Shown here one piece after another: positions 37,614 to 47,583 of a DNA stretch of 64,000 bases. Made by a program: the position numbers and the translations under genes. A model generated the notes under the pieces. The model made no database searches and was not told the DNA's origin. It saw only the letters and a list, made by a program, of their open reading frames with translations. The stretch's first letter is position 1. Each line of letters begins with the position of its first letter. Source of the stretch: Nitratireductor arenosus (lineage in GTDB: Bacteria; Pseudomonadota; Alphaproteobacteria; Rhizobiales; Rhizobiaceae); assembly GCF_009742725.1 (NCBI RefSeq), contig NZ_WPHG01000001.1:1028001-1092000 (forward strand), written 5' to 3'.

Positions 37614-37629
37614 TGTTTCACGTGAATCA
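37614..37629. other. parS site 4 (variant, contains the mnmE stop codon)
   Basis: TGTTTCACGTGAATCA, identical to site 3. The last three bases (37627-37629) are the reverse complement of the mnmE TGA stop, so the site and the gene end overlap. Confidence 0.8.
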
Positions 37630-38958
37630 CTTCCCAATACAAAACCGCGAGAAAATCGCGCCCAAAATCTCCTCGACATCCATCGTCCCGAGCGTTCGCC
37701 CGAGCGCGTGCCCGGCGACCCGCAATTCCTCCGCCCGGATTTCCAGTCCGGCCGTCCCGGTCGCCGCCATACGAAGCGCCGCCGCGCCGCGTGCGAGTTC
37801 CTCGACCTGACGAACCGTGAACGGTACAAGCGCGCCGCGCGGTCCCGCGCTTGCCCTCGCCGCCGCACCCAAACGGTCGAGCAGCAAGGCGACACCCTCG
37901 CCCGACCGCACCGAAAGCCATAGGCCGGCGCCCGACTTTTTGCGATCGCCGGGTTCGACCAGATCCGCCTTGCTCGCGATCCACCAAGCGTCGACTGGCA
38001 CGTCGGCGGGAACCGACATCGTCGATCCAGCCTCGACCAGCACAATCACGCAATCCGCGTCGCGCGCCGCCGCGCGGCTGCGTCTAATTCCCTCGCGCTC
38101 GACCGCACCCGCGCCCTCGCGGATGCCGGCCGTGTCGGTCACGATCACTTTCATCCCGTCGAGATCGAGTTCGACGGTCACGAGGTCGCGCGTTGTGCCC
38201 GGCTCGTCCGACACGATCGCCACATCGCGTCTCGCCAAAGCGTTGAGCAGGCTCGACTTACCCGAATTCGGCGCTCCGATAATAGCGACACGAAAACCCT
38301 CGCGAATGATCTCGGCCTGGCGATAACCCGCCACATGTGCCTCGATCTCCTCCGCCAGCGCGGTCATATCGGGCCAGACCGTATCCGACATGGCACCCGG
38401 CACGTCGTCTTCGTCGGCAAAATCGAGTTCCGCTTCGATCAGCGCCCGCGCCGCCAGAATCCGCTCTCGCCAGCCTTCGTAAAGGTGCTGATGCCGGCCG
38501 TTTGCATTCGCCAGCGCAAAACGACGTTGCGCCTCCGTATCGGCTTCAATCAGGTCGGCGAGCGCTTCCGCGCCGGGCAGGTCGATCTTGCCATAGGCAA
38601 GCGCCCTTCGGGTGAATTCCCCCGCCTCGGCCTGCCTCAGGCCCGGTGATGCGGACAGCACCGAAAGCAGCCTGCCGACGACCGCTCTGCCCCCATGGAT
38701 ATGAAACTCCGCGCAATCCTCTCCGGTGAAGCTTGCCGGCCCCGGAAAAAACACCACAAGCCCGGTATCAACAGCCTCGCCGGCGGCGTCGCGCAGGCGT
38801 GCGTGACGCAACTCGCGCGGGGGTGGAAGCGTGCCGGCCAGCCTGTGCACCGCGTCGCGCGACTGCGGTCCCGACAGCCGCACCACGGCAACGCCGCTCG
38901 GCAATCCGCCGCTCGACAATGCGAAGATCGTATCCCGGAAAAGCGTTTGCCCCTTCAA
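37627..38958 (-). CDS. mnmE: tRNA modification GTPase MnmE (TrmE)
   Basis: Partner of MnmG. About 443 residues. It has the N-terminal tetrahydrofolate domain (FRDTIFALSSGGLPSGVAVVRLSG, FTGEDCAEFHIHGGRAVVG), a helical domain, and an inserted G domain with GAPNSGKSSLLNAL, DEPGTTRD, DTAGIREGAG and an SKAD motif. The C-terminal CIGK contains the essential Cys. Homologues begin at the RDTIFALSSG block; the nearest start is TTG 38958, eight residues earlier, with a weak AGGG ahead. ATG 39003 would overlap the divergent gene and is less likely. Confidence 0.96.
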   Translation of the reverse strand: MKGQTLFRDTIFALSSGGLPSGVAVVRLSGPQSRDAVHRLAGTLPPPRELRHARLRDAAGEAVDTGLVVFFPGPASFTGEDCAEFHIHGGRAVVGRLLSVLSASPGLRQAEAGEFTRRALAYGKIDLPGAEALADLIEADTEAQRRFALANANGRHQHLYEGWRERILAARALIEAELDFADEDDVPGAMSDTVWPDMTALAEEIEAHVAGYRQAEIIREGFRVAIIGAPNSGKSSLLNALARRDVAIVSDEPGTTRDLVTVELDLDGMKVIVTDTAGIREGAGAVEREGIRRSRAAARDADCVIVLVEAGSTMSVPADVPVDAWWIASKADLVEPGDRKKSGAGLWLSVRSGEGVALLLDRLGAAARASAGPRGALVPFTVRQVEELARGAAALRMAATGTAGLEIRAEELRVAGHALGRTLGTMDVEEILGAIFSRFCIGK

Positions 38959-39001
38959 CCCGACAGCCCTACCCTTTGCCTGTATAATGAGGACATCCGA
39001 C

Positions 39002-41026
39002 ATGACACTGCCGGCCGAAAACCTTCTGTCCAGGGAGACCAGCCCCTATCTGCGCCAGCACGCCGACAATCCAGTCCATTGGAGAGCCTGGTCGAGCGCG
39101 GCTCTCGCCGAGGCACGGGCGCTCAACCGGCCGATCCTTCTCTCAATCGGTTATGCGGCCTGCCATTGGTGCCACGTCATGGCGCATGAATCCTTCGAAG
39201 ACGCCGAAACCGCCGCCGTCATGAACCGGCTCTACGTAAACATCAAGGTCGATCGCGAGGAGCGGCCCGATATCGACCAGATCTTCATGGCCGCGCTGAC
39301 TGCGACCGGCGAGCAGGGCGGATGGCCGCTGACCATGTTTCTGACACCCGACGCCCGGCCGTTCTGGGGCGGAACCTATTTTCCGAAAGAGAACCAATAC
39401 GGCCGACCGGGGTTTACCGCAGTGCTGAAGGCGGTGCATGCCGCCTGGACCGACAACAAGGCGGCGATCGAACAGAACGCCGAAACCCTCAACGCTCACG
39501 TCGCGCGCGGCCTCGCACCCGTTGTCGACGCCAGCCAAGACGATTCGGCCCCACTTGCCAGCCTGGCCGCATCGATCGCCGACATGACCGATCCGGCACG
39601 CGGCGGCCTGCGCGGGGCGCCGAAATTCCCCAACGCCCCGTTCATGACCGCACTCTGGCACGGCTGGCTGGACGACGGCGAGAGCCGCTATCGCGAGGCC
39701 TTCCTCACCAGCCTGCGCGGCATGCTGAACGGCGGCATTTACGACCATGTCGGTGGCGGCCTGTGTCGCTACTCGACCGATGGCGACTGGCTCGTGCCGC
39801 ATTTCGAAAAGATGCTTTACGACAACGCCCAGATGATCCGCCACTGCCTGTGGGCGCATGCCGAAACCGCGGACGATATATTCCGGGACCGAATCGAAAC
39901 CACGGTCGAATGGCTGGCGCGCGAGATGCGCCTCGAGAGCGGCGGCTTCGCCTCCAGCCTCGACGCCGACAGCGCCGGCGAAGAAGGAGTGTTCTACACA
40001 TGGACACGGGATCGGATCGAAACTGTTCTCGGAAACGATTCGGATTTCTTTTTCCGGCATCTCAAGCTCGGCACTGCGCAACACTGGGACGGCGATCCGG
40101 TCCTGTTCGCACCGACCCCTCCCGAAGCGGATGCGGACGACGACCCCGAACGGCTGTCGGAGCTGCTGGCGAAGCTGCGCGCGACGCGTGCGGAACGTCC
40201 ACCGCCCGGACGCGACGACAAGGTTCTTGTCGACTGGAACGGCCTCATGATCCGCGCGCTGGCCGAAGCCGGTCGGTATTTCGGTCGACCCAACTGGGTC
40301 GAGATGGCAGCTGGCGCCTATCGTTTCGTTGTCGAATCGATCGAAGGCGATCGCCTGCCACACAGTATTCTTGGCTCGGACCGGCTATTCCCCGGCATGT
40401 CGAGCGACTATGCCGCGATGATCAATGCCGCGATCGCCCTTACCGAAGCCTCCGGCGAGCGGCAAACCATTGATCAGGCGCTCGACTGGGCAGCCAGGCT
40501 TGAAGACTGGTACGGCGACGGCGCCTCCGGCCATTACCTGACGGCGAGCGACAGCAGCGACGTACCCTTTCGCATCCGGGGTGATGCCGACGACGCCGTC
40601 GCTTCCGCGACGTCGCAGATCATCGAGGCCCTGTCGCGGCTTGCGGCGGCAACCGCGGATATGGATTTGACACTGAAATCGATCGCCGTGGCGCGGGCCG
40701 CCTTGGGTCGCGTCACCCAGCAGCGTTTTGGCCAGGCCGGTATCATCGTCGCTGCCGCCACGGCGTTTGATCCGCGAAAGCTGGTTATCGAGGGTGGATC
40801 GGCGTCCGAATTCCTTTCGGCTACGAATCGATACCCGGATCCGCGTCGTGTCGACGTGATCGCGCCCGCTTCCGCCGACCTCGGCCTTGCTCTGCCGGCG
40901 GGCACAGCCGTCGCCGACGGGCCGGCCGCCTATCTGTGTCACGGACAGACCTGCTTGCCGCCAATCAAAGCCGCCGGCGAACTCGCCGCCCGGCTTGCCG
41001 AAACGGTGCGGCGCGCCGCCGAATAA
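39002..41026 (+). CDS. Thioredoxin-domain DUF255 protein (YyaL/SSP411 family)
   Basis: About 674 residues. The N-terminal thioredoxin-like domain has YAACHWCHVMAHESFEDAE with a CxxC, and QGGWPLTMFLTPDARPFWGGTYFP. It is followed by a six-hairpin glycosidase-like region (GGIYDHVGGGLCRYSTDGDWLVPHFEKMLYDNAQ) and a C-terminal module ending CHGQTCLPP. Homologous to human SPATA20. Biochemical role unknown, with redox or sugar-related activity suggested by the folds only. ATG 39002 has GAGGA 8 bases upstream. Divergent from mnmE. Confidence 0.92.
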   Translation: MTLPAENLLSRETSPYLRQHADNPVHWRAWSSAALAEARALNRPILLSIGYAACHWCHVMAHESFEDAETAAVMNRLYVNIKVDREERPDIDQIFMAALTATGEQGGWPLTMFLTPDARPFWGGTYFPKENQYGRPGFTAVLKAVHAAWTDNKAAIEQNAETLNAHVARGLAPVVDASQDDSAPLASLAASIADMTDPARGGLRGAPKFPNAPFMTALWHGWLDDGESRYREAFLTSLRGMLNGGIYDHVGGGLCRYSTDGDWLVPHFEKMLYDNAQMIRHCLWAHAETADDIFRDRIETTVEWLAREMRLESGGFASSLDADSAGEEGVFYTWTRDRIETVLGNDSDFFFRHLKLGTAQHWDGDPVLFAPTPPEADADDDPERLSELLAKLRATRAERPPPGRDDKVLVDWNGLMIRALAEAGRYFGRPNWVEMAAGAYRFVVESIEGDRLPHSILGSDRLFPGMSSDYAAMINAAIALTEASGERQTIDQALDWAARLEDWYGDGASGHYLTASDSSDVPFRIRGDADDAVASATSQIIEALSRLAAATADMDLTLKSIAVARAALGRVTQQRFGQAGIIVAAATAFDPRKLVIEGGSASEFLSATNRYPDPRRVDVIAPASADLGLALPAGTAVADGPAAYLCHGQTCLPPIKAAGELAARLAETVRRAAE

Positions 41027-41152
41027 CTGACCGTAATCCCGATCGCGACAAGGACGTCGTGGCCGGCATCCGTTCGAGCCATCCACTAATTCGAGCCCCC
41101 GCTCGCCGGTGATTTGTCCGGCTGTCCGCCGAGAGAGGCAGCGTCGCAAAAT

Positions 41153-41172
41153 AATTATTTAAAACAATAATT
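41153..41172. repeat. AT-only inverted repeat between DUF255 gene and rho
   Basis: AATTATT (41153-41159) is complementary to AATAATT (41166-41172) with TAAAAC between, inside a 24-base run that is almost only A and T in an otherwise GC-rich region. It lies in the convergent gap, 45 bases from the rho stop, and could act as a bidirectional weak terminator. Confidence 0.45.
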
Positions 41173-41217
41173 TAGCGGTAAATCCGGCGTCCGATCGCTC
41201 GCGGCGGCGCAGGCCCC

Positions 41218-42483
41218 TCACGTATTCATCGAATCGAAGAAATCGGCATTGCTCTTGGTCTGTTTGAGCTTGTCGATCAGGAATTCGATCGCATCCGTGG
41301 TCCCCATCGGCGACAGGATGCGACGCAGCACGAAAATCTTCTGCAGATCTTGGCGCGGAATCAGCAGATCCTCCTTGCGCGTCCCCGATTTCAAGATGTC
41401 GATCGCCGGGAAGATGCGTTTGTCGGCCACTTTGCGGTCGAGCACAATTTCGGAATTGCCCGTACCCTTGAACTCCTCGAAGATGACCTCGTCCATGCGG
41501 CTGCCGGTATCGATCAGCGCCGTGGCGATGATGGTCAGCGAACCACCTTCCTCGATATTGCGGGCCGCGCCGAAAAACCGCTTCGGCCGCTGCAGGGCGT
41601 TGGCGTCGACACCACCGGTCAGGACCTTGCCCGAGGAGGGCACGACGGTGTTGTAGGCCCGTCCGAGCCGGGTGATCGAATCGAGCAGGATCACCACGTC
41701 GCGGCCGTGTTCGACCAGCCGCTTGGCCTTTTCGATCACGATCTCGGCGACCTGGACATGGCGCACCGCCGGTTCGTCGAAGGTGGAGGACACCACCTCG
41801 CCCTTCACCGAGCGCTGCATGTCGGTCACTTCTTCCGGCCGCTCGTCGATCAGAAGCACGATCAGGAAACATTCGGGATGGTTGGTGGTGATCGAATGGG
41901 CGATGTTTTGCAAAAGCACCGTCTTGCCGGTGCGCGGCTGGGCCACGATCAGCCCGCGCTGCCCCTTGCCGAGCGGTGCCACCAGATCGATCACCCGCGA
42001 CGAACTATCCTTGGTCGTCGGATTGTCGATTTCCATGCGTAGCCGCTCATTGGGGTAGAGTGGCGTCAGATTGTCGAAATGAATCTTGTGCCGGATCTTC
42101 TCCGGATCCTCGAAATTGATTGTGCTGACCTTGAGCAGCGCGAAATACCGCTCGCCTTCCTTGGGGCTGCGGATCGGCCCCTCGACCGTATCCCCGGTCT
42201 TCAGCGAAAAGCGCCGGATCTGCGACGGTGAGATATAGATATCGTCCGGCCCGGGCAGGTAATTGGCGTTGGCCGAACGCAGGAAGCCGAACCCGTCCTG
42301 CAGAACCTCCACCACGCCTTCGCCGATGATCTCGATATCCTGCGCCGCCAGCTTCTTCAGGATCGCAAACATCAGCTCCTGTTTGCGCATGACGCTGGCG
42401 TTTTCGACCTCGAGCGACTCCGCGAAGGCGATCAGATCGGTGGGTTTCTTGCTCTTGAGGTCTTGGAGTTTCATTTCTTGCAT
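41218..42483 (-). CDS. rho: Transcription termination factor Rho
   Basis: Hexameric RNA-dependent ATPase. 421 residues, the standard length. N-terminal helix bundle and cold-shock RNA domain ([34 protein letters not shown]). Walker A in [16 protein letters not shown], Walker [18 protein letters not shown]-loop [29 protein letters not shown] and R-loop [12 protein letters not shown]. The 138-base leader up to hemJ is C-rich and G-poor near 42555-42590 on the coding strand, the composition Rho itself favours, consistent with autoregulation seen in other bacteria. Confidence 0.98.
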   Translation of the reverse strand: MQEMKLQDLKSKKPTDLIAFAESLEVENASVMRKQELMFAILKKLAAQDIEIIGEGVVEVLQDGFGFLRSANANYLPGPDDIYISPSQIRRFSLKTGDTVEGPIRSPKEGERYFALLKVSTINFEDPEKIRHKIHFDNLTPLYPNERLRMEIDNPTTKDSSSRVIDLVAPLGKGQRGLIVAQPRTGKTVLLQNIAHSITTNHPECFLIVLLIDERPEEVTDMQRSVKGEVVSSTFDEPAVRHVQVAEIVIEKAKRLVEHGRDVVILLDSITRLGRAYNTVVPSSGKVLTGGVDANALQRPKRFFGAARNIEEGGSLTIIATALIDTGSRMDEVIFEEFKGTGNSEIVLDRKVADKRIFPAIDILKSGTRKEDLLIPRQDLQKIFVLRRILSPMGTTDAIEFLIDKLKQTKSNADFFDSMNT

Positions 42484-42621
42484 GATGTGCTCGAAGGCGG
42501 AGGGGAAAACAGCTGGGAAGGCGAATGCCCGCGGCAGAGTACGAATGCTATGCGGCTGCGCTGTAGGGGAGGGAAGAAACCCTTAGTCCTTCCCGATCGA
42601 AAGCGCAAGAACGGTTTTGGA

Positions 42622-43158
42622 TCAGAACGGCTTGACGATGACCAGGATGACGATCGCGATCATCAGAACCGTGGGAACTTCATTCATCAATCGCCAAAAC
42701 CGCGCCGGCCGCTGATTGCGATCTTCGGCGAAACGGCGCACGGCCGCCGAAAAATAGCCATGCGCGCCCGACATCGCAAGAACCAGCGCAATCTTTGCGT
42801 GCAACCAGCCTCCCGAAAACCCGAATCCCTGCCAGGCGAGCCATAGGCCCAACGCCCAGCTCGCCATCATTGCCGGGTTGATGATCGCCCGCAAAAGCCG
42901 GCGTTCCATCACCTTGAAGGTTTCCGATTGGGCCGAGCCCGGCGCCGCGTCGCAATGGTAGACGAACAGGCGCGGCAAATAGAGCATCCCAGCCATCCAG
43001 GATATCACCGCAATGACGTGGAAGGCCTTGATCCAGAGATAGTAGGCCGACAGGTCGACCGAAAAAAGCGCCAGAACCGCGAGAGCCAGAACGACCAGCG
43101 CGACAACGGCCCTGCTCAGCGGCGCCACCTTTGCGGACGATTTTGTCGGTTCGCTCAT
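42622..43158 (-). CDS. hemJ: Protoporphyrinogen IX oxidase HemJ
   Basis: 178-residue membrane protein of the HemJ/CopD-related family that oxidises protoporphyrinogen IX in bacteria lacking HemG and HemY. Four membrane helices and the conserved [25 protein letters not shown], with the functional His near residue 47, are present, plus [20 protein letters not shown] and [18 protein letters not shown]. It overlaps hemE by 4 bases (ATGA), giving a two-gene heme operon next to rho. Confidence 0.93.
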   Translation of the reverse strand: MSEPTKSSAKVAPLSRAVVALVVLALAVLALFSVDLSAYYLWIKAFHVIAVISWMAGMLYLPRLFVYHCDAAPGSAQSETFKVMERRLLRAIINPAMMASWALGLWLAWQGFGFSGGWLHAKIALVLAMSGAHGYFSAAVRRFAEDRNQRPARFWRLMNEVPTVLMIAIVILVIVKPF

Positions 43159-44183
43159 GCCCGGCCCCGAACCAGCGCGACCATCTCCTCGACATGCGCG
43201 ATCGGCGTGTGCGGCGTGATCCCATGTCCGAGGTTGAAGATCAGCGGCCCTTCCGACAGCTCCCCGAGAATGCGGTCGACCCCCGTACGAAGCGACTCCC
43301 CGCCCGCGACCAGCCGCAGCGGGTCGAGATTACCCTGCACGGCACCGTCGCCTTGCAGGCGGCGCGCCTGTGACAGCGGCACGGTCCAGTCCAGTCCCAG
43401 CCCATCGACGCCGGTCGCCGCGCGATAACCGTCGAAACGGCTTCCCGCACCCTTCGGAAAACCGATCACCGCGATATCCGGATGCCGCTCCCTGATCGTC
43501 GCCACCATCCGCGCCACCGGTTTCACGCAGAACCGCTCGAATTCCTCCTCGCCAAGCACCCCGGCCCACGAATCGAAGATCTGCACCGTATCGGCGCCGG
43601 CCTCGATCTGGCGCGACAGATAGTCGGCCGAAATGTCGGCCAAAAGCCCGATCAACCGGTCCATAGCCTCCGGTTCTTTATAGGCAAACAGTCGGGCCGG
43701 CGCCTGGTCGGGCGTGCCGTGTCCCGCGATCATGTAGGTCGCGACCGTCCACGGCGCGCCGCAAAAGCCGATCAGCGTGGTTTCAGACGGTAGGGTTCGC
43801 CGCAATCGCGACACGGTTTCATAGACCGGCGCCAGCCTTTGGTGAAACTCGGAGTAATCGAGTTCTGCAATCTCCTCCGCTCTGATCGGCGTCATCAGTG
43901 GCCCCTTGCCTTCCTCGAAGCGCAAATCGCGGCCGAGCGCATGCGGAACCACCAGAATGTCGGAAAACAGGATCGACGCGTCAAAACCGAAACGACGGAT
44001 CGGTTGCATCGTCACCTCGACCGCCAGATCGGGATCGTAGCACAGATCGAGAAAGCTCCCGGCTTTTTTCCGCACCTGTCTGTATTCCGGCAGGTAGCGT
44101 CCGGCCTGCCGCATCATCCAGAGCGGCGGCGGATTGAGGCTTTCGCCTTTTAAGACGCGGATCAGCCGCCGGTCATTGCCCAT
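43155..44183 (-). CDS. hemE: Uroporphyrinogen decarboxylase
   Basis: Cytosolic enzyme that decarboxylates uroporphyrinogen III to coproporphyrinogen III. 342 residues: [17 protein letters not shown] at the N-terminus, the catalytic Asp in [39 protein letters not shown] and [26 protein letters not shown] lies upstream of the ATG. Its start borders the presumed chromosomal origin. Confidence 0.98.
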   Translation of the reverse strand: MGNDRRLIRVLKGESLNPPPLWMMRQAGRYLPEYRQVRKKAGSFLDLCYDPDLAVEVTMQPIRRFGFDASILFSDILVVPHALGRDLRFEEGKGPLMTPIRAEEIAELDYSEFHQRLAPVYETVSRLRRTLPSETTLIGFCGAPWTVATYMIAGHGTPDQAPARLFAYKEPEAMDRLIGLLADISADYLSRQIEAGADTVQIFDSWAGVLGEEEFERFCVKPVARMVATIRERHPDIAVIGFPKGAGSRFDGYRAATGVDGLGLDWTVPLSQARRLQGDGAVQGNLDPLRLVAGGESLRTGVDRILGELSEGPLIFNLGHGITPHTPIAHVEEMVALVRGRA

Positions 44184-44586
44184 GCGAAATCCTTCCAGTT
44201 ACGGACTCAATTAAAGAAAGAGATTCGAGAAGGAAACTTTTTGTTCTTCTATGACTCTGTCGAAAACGGGGATTGGCACCAGTCCCCAGATTGTCGCGGC
44301 GCCCAGGTGCCGCGCGGTGTCGACACGGCGGCACGCTCCAGTCTGGTGATTATGGGGAATGTCGAAAATATCGCTTGTTTTTCAGTATGTTGAAAAAGAG
44401 AAAAAATCCTCCTGAAATCAGGGCACAGTGGAAGCTGCGGCCAGCCCACCGAGTTCTCAACACCCTTGCGATCTTGTCCCGACAGCCCTGGATTGTGGAA
44501 GACTCGGCATCTGATACAGTCGGCTTCGCCAGGCCGGTCCCCGGCTCGGGCTTATCCACATTTCCCAACAGGACCGCCGAGCCCCT
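44184..44586. other. Probable chromosomal replication origin (oriC)
   Basis: A 403-base gap without genes between hemE (leftward) and ppsR (rightward). This is the position of oriC in Caulobacter and several rhizobia. It has a perfect DnaA box (44552-44560) and three copies of TGTYGAAAA (44258-44266, 44360-44368, 44388-44396), each 7/9 to the DnaA box complement. Other 7/9 boxes are TTCTCAACA (44454-44462) and TGTGGAAGA (44494-44502). Four GANTC methylation sites (44204, 44222, 44253, 44501) and an A/T-rich stretch (44355-44410) are also present. Genes on both sides point away from it, and parA, parB and parS are nearby. Identification is by synteny and motif, not experiment. Confidence 0.78.
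44552..44560 (+). promoter_or_regulatory. Perfect DnaA box
   Basis: TTATCCACA, the high-affinity DnaA-binding 9-mer, 26 bases before the ppsR start within the presumed origin. Confidence 0.85.
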
Positions 44587-45408
44587 GTGAACAGACCTCA
44601 GAGTTTCTTCCATCTCCATTTGATATCCGACGCGACCGGCGAAACCCTGCTCGCGGCCGGCCGGGCTGCGTCCGCGCAATACAAGGACGCGCGCGCCGTC
44701 GAGCACATCTATCCGTTGATCCGCACCGAGCGGCAGTTGCAGGCGGTGTTGGACGAGATCGACGCCGAACCGGGCATCGTTCTCTATACCGTCGTCGACG
44801 AGACGCTTGCGCGGACGCTCGACGAACGCTGCGCGGCGATGGGCCTGCCTTGCGTATCCGTGCTCGAACCGGTCCTGACCGTGTTCCAGTCTTATCTCGG
44901 CGCCCCCGCCGGCCGGCGCGTCGGCGCCCAGCACGCGCTCGACGCCGACTATTTCCGGCGCATCGACGCGCTGAATTTCACCATGGATCACGACGACGGA
45001 CAGCTTCCCGCCGACATCGAGGAGGCCGACATTGTTCTGGTCGGCATCTCGCGCACCTCCAAGACACCGACCAGCATCTATCTGGCCAATCGCGGCATCA
45101 AGACCGCCAATGTGCCGATCGTGCCGGGCGTGCCGGTGCCCGAAGCCCTGTCGCAGGCGAAAAAGCCGCTGATCGTCGGGCTGGTCGCCTCGGCCGAACG
45201 CATCTCGCAGGTCCGCCACCATCGTATCCTGGGAGCCACGGCTGATTTTGACGCCGGCGCATACACCGACCGTGCCCATATCGTTCAGGAGCTGACCTAT
45301 GCCCGCCAGATCTGCACCCGCAATGGCTGGCCGATGATCGACGTCAGCCGGCGTTCGATCGAGGAGACCGCCGCCGCCATCCTTGCGCTGCGCGGCAGAA
45401 GCCGCTAG
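44587..45408 (+). CDS. ppsR: Pyruvate, phosphate dikinase/PEP synthase regulatory protein (DUF299)
   Basis: 273-residue bifunctional ADP-dependent kinase/Pi-dependent phosphorylase that switches PPDK or PEP synthase off and on. [14 protein letters not shown] opens the protein, and the P-loop-like [23 protein letters not shown] is the nucleotide site. [15 protein letters not shown] and [13 protein letters not shown] complete the family pattern. GTG start. It is the first gene on the right side of the presumed origin and begins an operon with maf, aroE, coaE and possibly dnaQ. Confidence 0.93.
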   Translation: MNRPQSFFHLHLISDATGETLLAAGRAASAQYKDARAVEHIYPLIRTERQLQAVLDEIDAEPGIVLYTVVDETLARTLDERCAAMGLPCVSVLEPVLTVFQSYLGAPAGRRVGAQHALDADYFRRIDALNFTMDHDDGQLPADIEEADIVLVGISRTSKTPTSIYLANRGIKTANVPIVPGVPVPEALSQAKKPLIVGLVASAERISQVRHHRILGATADFDAGAYTDRAHIVQELTYARQICTRNGWPMIDVSRRSIEETAAAILALRGRSR

Positions 45409-45418
45409 CGAGCCGGCC

Positions 45419-46027
45419 ATGACCCAGACAAGACCGCCGCTCGTCCTTGCCTCGCGCAGCCCGTTCAGGCGCAAAATGCTCGCCGATGCCGGAGTGGCGG
45501 TCGAGGCGCTTGCCGCCGAGATCGACGAACGCGCCGCTGAGGCGCCCCTGCTCGGCAGCGGCGCCAGCGCCGAGGATGTCGCCATGGTGCTCGCCGAAGC
45601 CAAGGCCGGTTCCGTCAGTGAAAAAAGACCGGAGGCGCTGGTCATCGGCGCCGACCAGACGTTGGCGCTCGACGGCGAGTTGCTGCACAAGCCGGCCGAC
45701 ATGGCCGAGGCGCGGCGCCGGCTTCTGCTCCTGTCGGGCAAGACGCATCAACTAAACAGCGCCGTCGTTCTGGCACGGGGCGGCGAAACCCTGTGGCGTC
45801 ACGTGTCCGTCGCGCAGATGACGATGCGCACGCTGACGCCCGATTTTGTCGGCCGGCATCTCGCCCGTGTCGGCGACAAGGTGCTGGCCAGCGTCGGCGC
45901 CTATCAGGTCGAGGGCGAAGGCATTCAGCTTTTCGAGCGCATCGACGGCGATTTCTTCGCCATTATCGGCCTACCCTTGTTGCCGCTCCTGGCCGCGCTG
46001 CGCGATCTGGATGCCTTCGATGGCTGA
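45419..46027 (+). CDS. maf: Maf family nucleoside triphosphate pyrophosphatase
   Basis: About 202 residues. Removes non-canonical or specific NTPs, or affects septation. [18 protein letters not shown] at the N-terminus, the catalytic Asp in [41 protein letters not shown] and [31 protein letters not shown]. It starts 10 bases after ppsR and overlaps aroE by 8 bases. Confidence 0.95.
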   Translation: MTQTRPPLVLASRSPFRRKMLADAGVAVEALAAEIDERAAEAPLLGSGASAEDVAMVLAEAKAGSVSEKRPEALVIGADQTLALDGELLHKPADMAEARRRLLLLSGKTHQLNSAVVLARGGETLWRHVSVAQMTMRTLTPDFVGRHLARVGDKVLASVGAYQVEGEGIQLFERIDGDFFAIIGLPLLPLLAALRDLDAFDG

Positions 46028-46862
46028 GCACGCGCCGCGCGCCTTTGTCTGCGGCTGGCCGATCACGCATTCGCGCTCGCCGCTGATCCACCGTTACTGG
46101 CTGGCCGAACACAGGATAAATGGCAGCTATGACGCCGTGGCGGTCGATCCGGCCGGTTTCGACGATTTCGTCGGTGGCCTGCGAGAGGCGGGATGGGCCG
46201 GCGGCAACGTGACCATTCCGCACAAGGAGCGTGCCGTCGCGCTGGCCGAGCGTCGCGAGGCCGCCGCCGAGAGGATCGGTGCTGCCAACACGTTGTGGTT
46301 CGAAAACGGCAGGCTGCACGCGGCCAACACCGACTGGTCGGGGTTTGCCGCCAATCTCGATCAGGGCGCACCGGGCTGGCGTGACCGCGAGCGAGCGGTC
46401 GTGCTTGGCGCCGGCGGCGCGGCACGGGCGGTGATTCATGCTCTGCAGGTCGCCGGCTATAGGCAAATCGCCATCGTCAACCGCACGGTTGAAAGGGCGC
46501 AAGCCCTCGCCGCGCGTTTCGGTGATGGTGTCGGCACCGCGCCCTGGAAGGGCCTGGGCGGCCTGCTTGCGGATTGCGACCTCCTGGTCAACACGACTTC
46601 GCTCGGCATGGAGGGTGCGCCCGGCCACGACTTCGATCTTGCCGGGCTCGGCGACCGCACGATAGTGACCGACATCGTTTATGTGCCGTTGGTCACGCCG
46701 TTGCTCGCGCAGGCTGCGGCACGCGGCTGCGTGACGGTCGACGGGCTCGGCATGCTTTTGCATCAGGCCGTGCCCGGCTTCGAGGCCTGGTTCGGGGTGC
46801 GGCCACAGGTGACGGACGCGCTGCGCGCGCTTGTCATCGCCGATATGGAGCGAAACAAATGA
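46020..46862 (+). CDS. aroE: Shikimate dehydrogenase
   Basis: NADPH-dependent reduction of 3-dehydroshikimate. About 280 residues. The shikimate pocket is [20 protein letters not shown], with the catalytic Lys in [13 protein letters not shown] and Asp in AANTDWSGF. The NADP loop is [16 protein letters not shown] and [11 protein letters not shown]. The C-terminal [18 protein letters not shown] is typical. ATG 46020 overlaps the maf stop, so translation is coupled. Confidence 0.96.
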   Translation: MAEHAPRAFVCGWPITHSRSPLIHRYWLAEHRINGSYDAVAVDPAGFDDFVGGLREAGWAGGNVTIPHKERAVALAERREAAAERIGAANTLWFENGRLHAANTDWSGFAANLDQGAPGWRDRERAVVLGAGGAARAVIHALQVAGYRQIAIVNRTVERAQALAARFGDGVGTAPWKGLGGLLADCDLLVNTTSLGMEGAPGHDFDLAGLGDRTIVTDIVYVPLVTPLLAQAAARGCVTVDGLGMLLHQAVPGFEAWFGVRPQVTDALRALVIADMERNK

Positions 46863-47461
46863 TCGTTCTCGGCCTCACCGGCTCGATCGGCATGGGCAAA
46901 TCAACCACGGCGCGGTTCTTCAGAGACTATGGCGTGCCGGTCCACGACGCAGACGCCGCGGTTCACGCGCTTTACGAAGGCAAGGCGGTTCCGCTGGTCG
47001 GCGAACGGTTTCCCGACGCGATCGTTGCCGGCAGGGTCGATCGCGCGCGGCTGGCCGAGCAGGTCCTGGGCAAGCCCGAGGCGCTCAAGGCGCTGGAGGC
47101 GATCGTCCATCCGCTGGTGCGCGCCGCCGAGCTCGAATTCCTCGCCGCGCACCGGGAAAAGGGCACGCCGCTGGTCGTGCTCGACATTCCGCTTCTTTAC
47201 GAGACCGGCGGTGAAAAACGGGTCGATCGCGTCCTGGTCGTAACCGCGCCCGAAGAGGTGCAGCGCGAGCGGGTGCTCGCCCGGCCCGGCATGACGCCTG
47301 AGCGCCTGCAAAACATCCTCGACACGCAGGTGCCGGATGCCGAAAAGCGCCGCCGCGCCGATTTCGTGCTCGATACCGGGCTCGGCATGGATCACGCGCG
47401 GCGCCGGGTCGCGGAGATCATCGATGAACTGACCGGCAAACCGGACGAACGGCGAGAGTGA
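46859..47461 (+). CDS. coaE: Dephospho-CoA kinase
   Basis: Last step of coenzyme A synthesis. 200 residues: P-loop [29 protein letters not shown], the [12 protein letters not shown] lid helix, [17 protein letters not shown] and [21 protein letters not shown] overlap with aroE. The pantothenate kinase gene coaA also lies in this window, at 60.2 kb. Confidence 0.96.
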   Translation: MIVLGLTGSIGMGKSTTARFFRDYGVPVHDADAAVHALYEGKAVPLVGERFPDAIVAGRVDRARLAEQVLGKPEALKALEAIVHPLVRAAELEFLAAHREKGTPLVVLDIPLLYETGGEKRVDRVLVVTAPEEVQRERVLARPGMTPERLQNILDTQVPDAEKRRRADFVLDTGLGMDHARRRVAEIIDELTGKPDERRE

Positions 47462-47583
47462 CGCCGCCAGCGTGCCGGTATGGCGTCGGAGCCTGTGGTG
47501 AAACCGCCGCCGTGGAGCAAAGGTGATTCAGCCGCAGGCCATCATGGTCTAGTCTGGCCATCGAATCGGGATTTGAGGCGGCG

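Noticed and set aside
38960-38988. CCGACA-N17-TATAAT as promoter of the DUF255 gene
   Set aside because: The -10 match is perfect, but transcription would begin after the ribosome site (38989-38993), which does not fit the chosen start; not strong enough to annotate.
39143-40363. 406-codon leftward frame opposite the DUF255 gene
   Set aside because: Antisense shadow of a conserved protein.
44350-45741. 463-codon leftward frame covering the presumed origin, ppsR and part of maf
   Set aside because: It would run through the origin region and two well-conserved rightward genes; the translation has no recognisable fold.
45799-45806. CACGTG near maf as a further parS site
   Set aside because: Only the central 6 bases match (TCACGTGT); the outer arms do not.
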